From: Microbaculum sp051390635
GTDB lineage: Bacteria; Pseudomonadota; Alphaproteobacteria; Rhizobiales; Tepidamorphaceae
Assembly: GCF_051390635.1 (NCBI RefSeq)
Contig: NZ_JBPODT010000003.1
Location: forward strand, 124,001 to 188,000
Direction of reading: 5' to 3'
Length of the DNA: 64,000 nt
Each line of letters opens with the position of its first letter. Position 1 is the stretch's first letter. The position numbers and the translations under genes are program-made. Below the pieces are notes generated by a model that searched no databases, was not told the DNA's origin, and saw only the letters and a program-made list of their open reading frames with translations. Shown one piece after another: positions 38,486 through 46,612 of the stretch.

Positions 38486-40234
38486 TTGGAACGCAGGCTT
38501 TCGGCCATACTCGCAGCAGATGTCGTGGGCTATTCAGGCTTGATGGCCACGGATGAGGCCGGAACGCTGGCCGCGTTGAAAACCTATCGGTTCGAAATTT
38601 TTGACCCCGCTATCGCCAAGTATGGCGGACGCATCGTGAAGCTGATGGGCGATGGTTCGCTTGTAGAGTTTCCCTCGGCGGTAAATGCCGTTCAATCGGC
38701 CATGGATATCCAGAGATTCTCGCGCGAGACGGAAAGCCCTATCCAACTAAGGATTGGCATAAATCTGGGCGACGTAATAATCGAGGGCGACGATATTTAC
38801 GGTGACGGCGTGAACCTGGCCGCCCGCCTTGAACAAATGGCGGAACCCGGCGGTATCCTGGTTTCGGACGACATTCAGCGCTTTACGGCCGGCAAGGTAA
38901 ATGGCCAGTTCGACGATTTAGGCGAACGGGTTTTTAAGAACATCGACAAGCCCGCCCGCGTGTGGAGCTGGAAAGCCTCGCGAAATCCATCGGCAACCAA
39001 TTCAGGAAGCAATCAGAAACAGCGGGAACCACTTAGCCTCCCGGACAAACCATCTGTCGCCGTGCTGCCATTCGACAACATGTCGGGCGATCCTGAGCAG
39101 GAGTATTTCGCCGACGGGGTGGTGGAAGCACTCACCGCTGCGCTGAGCCGCATCCGTTCGTTCTTTGTTATCGCCCGCAATTCTGCATTCACATACAAAG
39201 GCCAGTCAACCAATGTGCGCGACATTGGCCGGGAACTCGGCGTGGGCTACATCCTGGAAGGCAGCGTGCAGCGTGCTGGTGGCCGGGTCAGGATTACCGT
39301 GCAGTTGATTGAAACCGACACGGGGGCCCACATCTGGGCAGAAAAATACGACGGCTCGCTCGACGATATTTTCGATCTCCAGGACAGAATCACCGAGCAA
39401 GTGGCAGGTGCGCTGCAGCCGTCGATCAGGCTGGCCGAGATCGAACGTGTGGGACGCAAGCGGCCACAGGATTTCAGTGCCTATGACTACACTATGCGCG
39501 CATTAAGGCATGTATGGATGCTGGAGAAGAACGAGGCGGAAAAGGCGCTTGGTCTTCTCAACAAGGCGCTCGAATCGGAGCCAGACTATCCGCTGGCACT
39601 CGCGCTGGCCGCATGGTGCCATGCACAGAGATCGGTCTACAATTGGGTGTCCGACATCGGAACGAGCAAGGCTGAGGCGTTGCGGCTTGCCGAGCGGGCA
39701 GCGGACCTTTCTTCTGATGATCCCCTGATCCTCACAGTGCTCGGAACCGTGCACACATTCGTCCGCAACTTCGGCACTGCCAGAGTGCTGCTCCAGCGCG
39801 CCGTGGCGCTGGACCCCAATTCCGCCTGGGCATGGAGCAGGTTTGGCTGGCTGGCGGCCTACTCGGACCGCCCTTCGGAAGCGCGCGAACACTTCGAGAA
39901 GGCTCTGCGACTGAGCCCGCTCGATCCGATGAATTTCAACAATTATGTGGGTTTGGGATCGGCCTGCCAGGTGGCCGGTGACGATAGTACCGCGGCAGAC
40001 ATGTTCCTCAGGGCCCTAGACGAACGGCCCAATGCCTTTTGGATACACCGCAATTTGGCGCCGGCACTTCTTGGCGCAGGCCGAATTGATGAAGCAAAAG
40101 CGTCTGGGGAAACGCTGCTCAAGGCCTATCCCGAGATGACTGTAAAAAGCTACAAGGATGCAATGGTGTTCTCGTCAAGCGTTCTGGACCGGATTGGCAA
40201 ACAACTGGCTGAACTGGGATTGCCGGAAAGCTGA
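38486..40234 (+). CDS. class III adenylate cyclase with TolB-like and TPR domains
   Basis: A 582-residue protein: an N-terminal class III cyclase domain (residues 1-165), a linker, a TolB-like segment beginning PSVAVLPFDNMSGDPEQEYF (about 190-320), and TPR repeats (about 345-560). The cyclase residues appear complete: metal aspartates D12 (LAADVVGYS) and D56 (KLMGDGSLVEF), K52 and D103 for base choice, N110 and R114 (YGDGVNLAARLE). The start is a TTG at 38486 with GAAGGA eight bases upstream, since homologues begin MERRLSAILAADVVGYS. Such genes are multi-copy in Rhizobiales. Surrounding DNA is less GC-rich and contains degenerate repeats. Confidence 0.9.
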   Translation: MERRLSAILAADVVGYSGLMATDEAGTLAALKTYRFEIFDPAIAKYGGRIVKLMGDGSLVEFPSAVNAVQSAMDIQRFSRETESPIQLRIGINLGDVIIEGDDIYGDGVNLAARLEQMAEPGGILVSDDIQRFTAGKVNGQFDDLGERVFKNIDKPARVWSWKASRNPSATNSGSNQKQREPLSLPDKPSVAVLPFDNMSGDPEQEYFADGVVEALTAALSRIRSFFVIARNSAFTYKGQSTNVRDIGRELGVGYILEGSVQRAGGRVRITVQLIETDTGAHIWAEKYDGSLDDIFDLQDRITEQVAGALQPSIRLAEIERVGRKRPQDFSAYDYTMRALRHVWMLEKNEAEKALGLLNKALESEPDYPLALALAAWCHAQRSVYNWVSDIGTSKAEALRLAERAADLSSDDPLILTVLGTVHTFVRNFGTARVLLQRAVALDPNSAWAWSRFGWLAAYSDRPSEAREHFEKALRLSPLDPMNFNNYVGLGSACQVAGDDSTAADMFLRALDERPNAFWIHRNLAPALLGAGRIDEAKASGETLLKAYPEMTVKSYKDAMVFSSSVLDRIGKQLAELGLPES

Positions 40235-40536
40235 CAAGCGGGGCGAGTAGAATTCGCAACAAATGTCCGCACAGGGACAAACCTACGCATTCGATCTTGA
40301 TGGGATTCTCGCGTCTGCGACATCACTCGAAGGTCTCGGTTGGGCTCGAAGCCGCCATTTGCTGCGACGAACACGAACAGCAGCTTTGGGCCGCAAGGAG
40401 CGGTGTACATGGCGCAAATGAATGTCCGCTTTAACGTCCAAATGCGGACCGTCCCCTTTCGGCCGGTTGTTGACGCGCGGGCTTCCGCTAAGCTGACATT
40501 TCGGGACATGATGCGCGAGCAATAAGGCGTGTGAAT
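40235..40536 (+). other. intergenic stretch with degenerate repeat fragments
   Basis: No gene is supported. It contains AATGTCCGCTTTAACGTCC near 40421 and GTCCCCTTTCGGCCGG near 40451, which resemble AATGTCGGCTTTGGTGACA and GTCCCCTTCCGGCC in the stretch after the GFA gene (about 41243-41305). These motif pairs look like decayed copies of one family. Confidence 0.5.
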
Positions 40537-41019
40537 ATGAGCAGCTGGCAGGATGGCGGATGTGCGTGCGGTGCGGTGCGCTATGCCGTCATGGTACCGC
40601 CCATGTTCACACATTGCTGCCATTGCACCGACTGCCAGACAGAGACCGGTTCGGCTTTCGTGCTCAACGCCCTCGTCGAAGGGGAGATGGTGCGCGTGCT
40701 CAAAGGCGACCCCGTGCCGGTGATGACGCCCTCGGCAAGTGGTGAGGGACAGGAAATATGGCGCTGCCCCGTTTGTCGCGTGGCACTCTGGAGCCACTAC
40801 TCCACCCGAAGACGCAAAGTCGCCTTCGTTCGGGTCGGCACGCTCGACAGACCGGGCGCCTGCCCGCCGGATATCCACATCTATACGCAGTCGAAGCTGC
40901 CGTGGGTCCTGCTCGGCGATGATGTTCCGGTGTTCCCTGTCTACTACGAGCCCGAGGCGCTGTGGCCGCCGGACAGCTTGGCGCGGCGGGCCGCGATCGA
41001 TCAGGCCGACCGGACTTAA
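40537..41019 (+). CDS. GFA family (glutathione-dependent formaldehyde-activating-like) protein
   Basis: A 160-residue zinc protein of the GFA/Mss4-like fold. Zinc ligands are in GGCACGAVRY, HCCHCTDCQTETGS and WRCPVCRVALWSHY. The start ATG 40537 follows AAGG with a nine-base spacer; an in-frame GTG at 40531 is less likely. Family members are named after an enzyme that joins formaldehyde to glutathione, but most are uncharacterised, and no formaldehyde genes are nearby. It lies among degenerate repeats with the TPR cyclase. Confidence 0.88.
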   Translation: MSSWQDGGCACGAVRYAVMVPPMFTHCCHCTDCQTETGSAFVLNALVEGEMVRVLKGDPVPVMTPSASGEGQEIWRCPVCRVALWSHYSTRRRKVAFVRVGTLDRPGACPPDIHIYTQSKLPWVLLGDDVPVFPVYYEPEALWPPDSLARRAAIDQADRT

Positions 41020-41458
41020 AAGGACCGCTTCGAACAGTGTCGGTCGGGCCGCGGCCCAATATCCAAGCCGAACGCCGGTTTTCCATCTGTTGCGGCCACC
41101 GGCGGCGGCATCAGCGCGCCGCACTGGGAACATCGCGGAGGGGCTGAGGGTGTGTCGGCTCTCGGACGGGACGCTGTGAATCGCAGTACGTCATACGAAT
41201 AACCGGAGTGAGCCGAAACCTACCGCAGGTCAGTTCCGTGTAAATGTCGGCTTTGGTGACACGGTGCCCACAAGCCGACAGTCCCCTTCCGGCCAACGAC
41301 TGCCCTTCCTTCATCTCGCGACCGACCAACCCGCTCTGCGCCAAGTCGTCCTGTGGCAACGCCCCCCATCCCCCAATTGACGCGCGGCGCGCGTCTCCAT
41401 AGGGTCCGCGCCGGCCGGCCCGAGGGGCCGGGACACCCGTAGTTCAGGATTCAAGACG
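41020..41458 (+). other. intergenic stretch between GFA gene and lysK
   Basis: No gene is supported in 439 bp. The first 300 bp carry decayed repeat fragments (AATGTCGGCTTTGGTGACA and GTCCCCTTCCGGCC at about 41243-41305). Near lysK there is a perfect 7-bp inverted repeat GACGCGC-GGC-GCGCGTC at 41379-41395, about 65 bp before the lysK start, which could be a hairpin or a binding site. Confidence 0.55.
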
Positions 41459-43147
41459 ATGACCGATCCCGTCGAAGCCGCCGCGGGCGGTGCCCTAGGC
41501 GATGCGGCCGCGACCGCGGCCCTGGGCGATGCCGCGACTGCGGCTCAACTGGCGGCGCTGGCGCGCGACAGCCGCGCCTGGCCGTTCGAGGAAGCCCGCA
41601 AGCTGATCGCGCGGCGCGACAAGGTCGGCCAGGACAAGACGGTGATCTTCGAGACCGGCTACGGCCCCTCGGGCCTGCCGCATATCGGCACCTTCGGCGA
41701 GGTGTTGCGCACCACCATGGTGCGCCATGCCTTCCGGGTGCTGACCGAGGACACGGTGCCGACCCGGCTGATCTGCTTTTCCGACGACATGGACGGGCTG
41801 CGCAAGGTGCCCGACAACGTGCCGAACCAGGACCTGCTGCGCGCCAATCTCGACAAGCCGCTGACGCAGGTGCCCGATCCGTTCGGCAAGTTCCGCTCGT
41901 TCGGCGAGCACAACAACGCCATGCTGCGCTCGTTCCTCGATGCCTTCGGCTTCGACTACGAGTTCATGAGCGCGACCGACTGCTACACCTCGGGCCGCTT
42001 CGACCGGGCGCTGATGACGGTGCTGGAGCGCTACGACGAGGTGATGGCGGTGATGCTGCCCTCGCTGCGCGAGGAGCGCCAGGCGACCTATTCGCCGTTC
42101 CTGCCGGTGTGTCCGCGCACGGGCAAGGTGCTGCAGGTTCCGATCATCGAGCGCGACGTCGCCTCCGGCGCCATCGTCTACAAGGACCCGGAGACGGAGA
42201 AGCTCGTCCGGGTGAAGGTGACCGGCGGCGCCTGCAAGCTGCAGTGGAAGGCCGACTGGGCGATGCGCTGGTATGCGCTCGGCGTCGACTACGAGATGGC
42301 CGGCAAGGACCTGATCGACTCGGTGAAGCTGTCGAGCCGGATCTGCGCGATCCTCGGCGGGCTGCCGCCGGACGGCTTCAACTACGAGCTGTTCCTCGAC
42401 GAGAACGGCGAGAAGATCTCCAAGTCCAGGGGCAACGGCCTGACGATCGACGAGTGGCTGCGCTATGCCAGCCCCGAGAGCCTGGCGCTGTTCATGTATC
42501 AGGCGCCGCGCAAGGCCAAGCGGCTGTATTTCGACGTCATCCCGCGCAATGTCGACGACTACCTGACCTTCCTGGAGAAGTACCGGGCGCAGGCTTCAGG
42601 AGAGGGGAGCAAGCCGGAGGACCTGTTGGCCAACCCGGCCTGGCACATCCATTCCGGCGACGTGCCCGATGCCGGCGTGCCGATCTCGTTCTCGATGCTC
42701 TTGAACCTGGTCTCGGCCTCGAATTCCGAGGACCGCGACGTGCTGTGGGGCTTCATCCGCCGCTATGCGCCGGACGCGAGCCCGCAGACGCATCCCCGGC
42801 TCGACCAGCTCGTCGGCTACGCCATCCACTACTTCCACGATTTCGTGCTGCCGGCCAAGCGCTACCGGGAGCCGACCGAGGTCGAGCGCGCCGCGCTGGC
42901 CGAGCTGTCGGAGAAACTTGCGGCGCTGCCGCGGGACGCCGACGCCGAGACGATCCAGAACGTCGTCTACGAGATCGGCAAGACCCATCCCTTCGACAAC
43001 CTGCGCGACTGGTTCAAGGCACTGTATGAAGTACTGATTGGCCAGAGCCAGGGCCCGAGATTCGGCTCATTCGTCGCGCTCTATGGCATCGACGAGACCC
43101 GTGCCCTGATCGGCCGCGCCCTCGACGGTTCCCTGCGAGAGGACTGA
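41459..43147 (+). CDS. lysK: class I lysyl-tRNA synthetase
   Basis: Charges tRNA-Lys; this is the class I (archaeal-type) LysRS, found also in many alphaproteobacteria in place of the class II enzyme. The 562-residue protein has the class I HIGH signature as GPSGLPHIGTFGEV and the KMSKS loop as NGEKISKSRGNG, followed by the alpha-helical anticodon-binding cage domain. The first 30 residues are an alanine-rich extension (AAAGGALGDAAATAALGDAAT). The end overlaps the convergent nuclease-like gene by 81 bp. Confidence 0.96.
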   Translation: MTDPVEAAAGGALGDAAATAALGDAATAAQLAALARDSRAWPFEEARKLIARRDKVGQDKTVIFETGYGPSGLPHIGTFGEVLRTTMVRHAFRVLTEDTVPTRLICFSDDMDGLRKVPDNVPNQDLLRANLDKPLTQVPDPFGKFRSFGEHNNAMLRSFLDAFGFDYEFMSATDCYTSGRFDRALMTVLERYDEVMAVMLPSLREERQATYSPFLPVCPRTGKVLQVPIIERDVASGAIVYKDPETEKLVRVKVTGGACKLQWKADWAMRWYALGVDYEMAGKDLIDSVKLSSRICAILGGLPPDGFNYELFLDENGEKISKSRGNGLTIDEWLRYASPESLALFMYQAPRKAKRLYFDVIPRNVDDYLTFLEKYRAQASGEGSKPEDLLANPAWHIHSGDVPDAGVPISFSMLLNLVSASNSEDRDVLWGFIRRYAPDASPQTHPRLDQLVGYAIHYFHDFVLPAKRYREPTEVERAALAELSEKLAALPRDADAETIQNVVYEIGKTHPFDNLRDWFKALYEVLIGQSQGPRFGSFVALYGIDETRALIGRALDGSLRED

Positions 43148-44086
43148 GAACGGATCGGACTGGACCGAGGGGGCGGAGAAGGCCGATAGCGACGCCGCTT
43201 CGTTGTCGCCCGGCGTCTGGTCCTGCCATTCGGCCAGATAGATGCCGCGCTTCTCGGCGCGGGCCGCTTCCGCGTCCTCGGCATAGGCACCGCCCGGCGT
43301 CGCCTCGGCCCAGCCCTGCGCGACCAGCCAGCCGTTAATGTCCTGCAGGCCGGCCGAACAAGTGGCGACGATGCCGCCCGCCGTCTTCGCCTCGACCACG
43401 CAGTCGATCGCGCGGTGGCGGATCAGCCGGCGCAGCGCCGCCGTGGCGACCCGGCCGCAGGGCCAGGCGCGGCCCGCCTCGTCGGTGCATGTCCGCTCGG
43501 CGGCGACTGGCGCGATACCGGCGAACCGGATTGTCGTGTCGCCGGATCTGAGCGTCGCCGCATCCTCGACAACGACCCGGTGATAGCGGCGGGGCAGGGC
43601 GTCCTCGGGCTCCTCATCGGGCTTCGCCGGCGCGGCGAGGGGATCGCGATAGGGTGTAGTCGGCCGGCTCAGGACGTTCGCCGGCGTCACGTTGCGGGCG
43701 GTCCGTGCGGCCGTCGAAACGGTCGTCTCGGCAGCCGGTTCGCCAGCCGGTTCGCCAGCCGGCTCGGGGGATGCGTCGGCAGCCGCGGGCGCTTCGTCCG
43801 GCGACACCGGCCGTCCACCGAGATTGGCTCGGTCGCCTCTTGCGGCGTCGTCCTCCGCCCCCTCGGCGATGTCCGTCTTCGGATCGTCCGCCGTTGGGGC
43901 GTCCGCTTTCGGGGCGTCCGCTTTCGGGGCATCCACTTTCGAGGCATCCACTTTCGAGGCATTCCGCGTCTGTGCGCCGGTATCGGGCAAAGGCGTGAAC
44001 AGGCCGAAGCCGTTCAGCACCACGCCGTAGAGAAGAGCGGCGAGCGCGACGGCGCCGAATACGGTCAGGGCTAGGGTACGGACCAT
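43067..44086 (-). CDS. thermonuclease (SNase)-like protein with repeat-rich linker
   Basis: A 339-residue protein: an N-terminal membrane anchor (residues 5-27), a low-complexity linker of about 130 residues, and an SNase-like OB-fold domain (about 165-280: VVEDAATLRSGDTTIRFAGIAPV, RVATAALRRLIRHRAIDCVVE, WLVAQGWAEATPGGAYAEDAEAARAEKRGIY). The usual catalytic arginine and glutamate of staphylococcal nuclease are not clearly kept (CTDEAGRAWPCG holds two cysteines instead), so nuclease activity is uncertain. The linker contains five-residue repeats (KVDAS, KVDAP, KADAP). The last 27 codons overlap lysK. Confidence 0.8.
   Translation of the reverse strand: MVRTLALTVFGAVALAALLYGVVLNGFGLFTPLPDTGAQTRNASKVDASKVDAPKADAPKADAPTADDPKTDIAEGAEDDAARGDRANLGGRPVSPDEAPAAADASPEPAGEPAGEPAAETTVSTAARTARNVTPANVLSRPTTPYRDPLAAPAKPDEEPEDALPRRYHRVVVEDAATLRSGDTTIRFAGIAPVAAERTCTDEAGRAWPCGRVATAALRRLIRHRAIDCVVEAKTAGGIVATCSAGLQDINGWLVAQGWAEATPGGAYAEDAEAARAEKRGIYLAEWQDQTPGDNEAASLSAFSAPSVQSDPFSVLSQGTVEGAADQGTGLVDAIERDE
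43733..43955 (-). repeat. in-frame tandem repeats in the nuclease-like gene
   Basis: Four 15-bp units (GGGGCGTCCGCTTTC and close variants) lie at 43896-43955 and encode the five-residue repeats of the linker. Two 12-bp units (AGCCGGTTCGCC) lie at 43733-43756. Both keep the reading frame, so copy number could vary without breaking the protein. Confidence 0.85.
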
Positions 44087-44275
44087 GCGTTTCGTATGTC
44101 ACCGCGTTGGGATCGGGTCCATGGTCGCCTACCGCGCGGGCGCAGGCAACCGCCACCGGATCAGGCGGTCGCGGATTTGACGTGCGCCGGCCTCGCCGCC
44201 GCCGCTACGACCACGGCGACAGGCCCCGTCCCGCATCGGCGCCCGCTGCGGTGGGACCGGTCGTCTCTCCCGCGG

Positions 44276-44917
44276 TCACTGGCTCGCCCAGATGATGCGG
44301 GCGATCCAGTCGATGTCCTCCAGCGCCAGCGTGCGCTGTTCGTGCGCGGGATTGACGGAATGCAATTCGATGGTGCGCGCGGTGCGCCGCGCCAGCACCT
44401 TGGCCATGACCTCGCCGCCGCGGGTGCGCACGATGACCCGGTCCCCGCGCCGCACCGACGCGCCGGGCGAGACGATCACCACGTCGCCGTCGCGGTAGAG
44501 CGGCAGCATGCTGTCCCCGGTCACCTCGAGCGCGTAGGCATGTTCGTCGGCGACGTCGGGAAACGCGACTTCGTCCCAGCCCGCGCCGACCGGAAAGCCG
44601 CCGTCGTCGAAGAAGCCGCCGGCGCCGGCCTGGGCGAAGCCGATCAGCGGCACGGCGTGCTGCCGATAGGGCGTGTCGTCCGCCGAGGCATTGCCGACCA
44701 TCGCCATGAAGTCCTCGATAGAGCAGCTTGTTGCGTCGAGGATCTTCGCGATCGATTCTGTGTTCGGCCAGCGCAACCGGCCGTCCGGCGCGCTGCGTTT
44801 GGATTTGTTGAAGGTCGTCGGATCGAGACCGGCGCGGCGCGCGAGGCCGGACACCGACATCGAGTAGCGCGCGGCGAGCGCGTCGATCGCGGACCATATC
44901 TGGCGATGGGAGAGCAT
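44276..44917 (-). CDS. S24-family (LexA/CI-like) helix-turn-helix repressor
   Basis: A 213-residue regulator: an N-terminal HTH (SVSGLARRAGLDPTTFNKSKR, residues 21-41) and a C-terminal S24 peptidase-like domain. The catalytic pair is S136 (VTGDSMLPLYRDGD) and K173 (EVMAKVLARR), and a possible self-cleavage site is A97-G98 in FAQAGAGG. Proteins of this type are CI/LexA-like repressors, often chromosomal and conserved in Rhizobiales. The HTH region LRWPNTESIAKILDAT is typical. A cluster of GGAAT/ATTCC half-sites lies about 50 bp upstream. Confidence 0.88.
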   Translation of the reverse strand: MLSHRQIWSAIDALAARYSMSVSGLARRAGLDPTTFNKSKRSAPDGRLRWPNTESIAKILDATSCSIEDFMAMVGNASADDTPYRQHAVPLIGFAQAGAGGFFDDGGFPVGAGWDEVAFPDVADEHAYALEVTGDSMLPLYRDGDVVIVSPGASVRRGDRVIVRTRGGEVMAKVLARRTARTIELHSVNPAHEQRTLALEDIDWIARIIWASQ

Positions 44918-44969
44918 CGGTTCGGCTCCCTCCGCCCCGGCTGCGGACCGTCGGGCGGGTGTCGGGTTT

Positions 44970-44995
44970 GGAATTTATTCCGACAATATAGGAAT
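44970..44995. promoter_or_regulatory. possible operator upstream of the S24 repressor
   Basis: GGAAT-TT-ATTCC is a perfect inverted repeat at 44970-44981, and a further GGAAT half-site lies at 44991-44995. It sits in the 171-bp gap between the repressor and the cyclase genes, 53 bp from the repressor start. Confidence 0.35.
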
Positions 44996-45088
44996 TAACC
45001 CCTCAAAACCCAACTGTCCAGCAATGCCGTGGCGGCGCCGGTTTCGACGCGCGACCTGGCCGGCCCCCGGCACCCGGCGAGCGCGGGA

Positions 45089-46177
45089 TCAGATCAGGGT
45101 GACGCCGAGTTCCTCGTCGCCGCCGACCAGCTTGAACAGGTCGAGCGTGCCGAACCCCTTCACCTCGCGGGCAGCCACCGGCTCGAGTCGGAATTCGCCG
45201 CGGATTTGCTCGGCGGTCGCCTCGGGCAGCAGGATCTCCATCGGCTCGGCGTGCTGTTCCATGCGCGCGGCGAGGTCCATTGCCGGCCCGAAGATGTCGT
45301 AGACATACTTCTGGATACCGACGATCGAGCCGATCATGGGACCGGACGCGATGCCGATCCGGCAGCGCCATTTCTCCTCGCGCGTGGCGTTGCGCTGGCG
45401 GATGAAGCGGCGGAACAGGAGTGCCGTTCGGGCGATGTTCTGGGCGTGATCGGGGGTCGCCTCGGGAATGCCGGACACGGCCACATAGGCGTCGCCGATG
45501 GTTTTCAGCCGCTCGCACCCGAATTGCTCGACGATCCGGTCGAAGCCGGTGAAGATGTCGTTGAGCTCGGAAATCAGCGCCAGCGGGTCTTTGGAGACGG
45601 CCATCTCGGTGAAATCGACGAAGTCGAGCATCAGCACCGAGGCGGATTCGAAGCGCTGCGGGGTGGTCACGCCGAAGGTCTTGAGCTCCTCGTAGACCGT
45701 GCGCGGCATGATGTTGAGCAGCAGCCGCTCGGCGCGCTCCTTCTCCCGCCGCAGCGCCCGCTCGTTCTTCTCCACCATCTTGGCGTAGGACTCGATCATG
45801 TATTCGAGCTCCTTCACCTTGGTGATGTTGTGCATCTCGACCATGTAGACGTGGCGGCCGTCGTCCTCGTGCACCGAGAAATGCGCAGCCAGCGTCACCG
45901 GCCGCCGCTTCTGCTTTACCGAGATCTCGCAGGTCTCCACCGCGCCGGGCTCCAGGCCGCTCAGGTCGGGCACCTGCATGAGCTGGTCGAGCGTGATGTC
46001 GTTCGCCGGCGAGCCGAAAAGCTGCTCGAACCGCTTGTTCTGGAAGAGAACCTTGAGACCGTCGCACTCGACGATGGCGATCCCGACCCCGACGGATTCG
46101 ATCAGCGCGCGGTTGAACGCATCGAGATTGAGAGCGCTGCCGACGTCCGGATCGGCGGGAACCGGATCCGCGCTCAT
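45089..46177 (-). CDS. PAS domain class III (adenylate) cyclase coupled to globin
   Basis: A 362-residue cytosolic protein: a PAS domain (residues 18-120, ALIESVGVGIAIVECDGLKVLFQ), a coiled coil (about 121-158) and a class III cyclase domain (175-350). Metal aspartates are D185 (MLDFVDFTEM) and D229 (TIGDAYVAVSG); K225 and D294 (YDIFGPAM) suggest ATP as substrate; R305 is kept, but the usual Asn is Asp (D301 in AMDLAARM). Its start overlaps the stop of the globin gene as TGATG, so both are translated together. It probably makes cAMP under control of a gas or redox signal; this is inferred. Confidence 0.88.
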   Translation of the reverse strand: MSADPVPADPDVGSALNLDAFNRALIESVGVGIAIVECDGLKVLFQNKRFEQLFGSPANDITLDQLMQVPDLSGLEPGAVETCEISVKQKRRPVTLAAHFSVHEDDGRHVYMVEMHNITKVKELEYMIESYAKMVEKNERALRREKERAERLLLNIMPRTVYEELKTFGVTTPQRFESASVLMLDFVDFTEMAVSKDPLALISELNDIFTGFDRIVEQFGCERLKTIGDAYVAVSGIPEATPDHAQNIARTALLFRRFIRQRNATREEKWRCRIGIASGPMIGSIVGIQKYVYDIFGPAMDLAARMEQHAEPMEILLPEATAEQIRGEFRLEPVAAREVKGFGTLDLFKLVGGDEELGVTLI

Positions 46178-46542
46178 CAGTCCGCGCTCACGATCACGTC
46201 GCGCCGGGAGTTGATTTCCCTCGCCAGGGTCTCCACGTCTTCCTCCGCCATGGCGAATTCCTCCAGGGTCTCGCGGAACAGGCGGGCCATCTCGTCGAAC
46301 GCCTCGTTGGTGACGTTCAGCCGGCGATGCAGCTGCTCTAGCATCTCGTCCGTATAGCTGGCCGGACCGCCCATGACCGAGGCGACGAACTTGGTCTGGT
46401 GGTCCATGAGCCGCGGCATGTCGACGTCGTCGAAGTATGGCCCGGTAATGTCGGAATCGAGGATCCGGTCGTAGAACGCCATTACGATCTTCCCGGCCGT
46501 TGCGAAGCCGCCGTAACGCTCGAATATCGATCCCCTGGCCAT
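46177..46542 (-). CDS. truncated hemoglobin (group 1-like)
   Basis: A 121-residue globin with the truncated 2-on-2 pattern: SIFERYGGFATAGKIVMAFYDRILDS, then YFDDVDMPRLMDHQTKFVASVMGGP and LEQLHRRLNVTNEAFDEM. H72 is the likely proximal haem ligand, with Y24 (B10) and Q49 (E7) on the distal side. Truncated globins bind O2, NO or CO. The gene is the first of a two-gene operon and its stop overlaps the start of the PAS-cyclase. The C-terminal helix (FAMAEEDVETLAREINSRRD) could mediate contact with the cyclase. Confidence 0.9.
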   Translation of the reverse strand: MARGSIFERYGGFATAGKIVMAFYDRILDSDITGPYFDDVDMPRLMDHQTKFVASVMGGPASYTDEMLEQLHRRLNVTNEAFDEMARLFRETLEEFAMAEEDVETLAREINSRRDVIVSAD

Positions 46543-46612
46543 TCTCTTCCGTTCCCGTCTCTTCGTTATTGTGATCCGTCTTATTACGGCCAGCTTACGC
46601 GGGCTGGCGCCA

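Noticed and set aside
43896..43955. Possible CRISPR-like array
   Set aside because: The units are 15 bp in direct tandem without spacers and lie in frame within a gene, so they are coding repeats.
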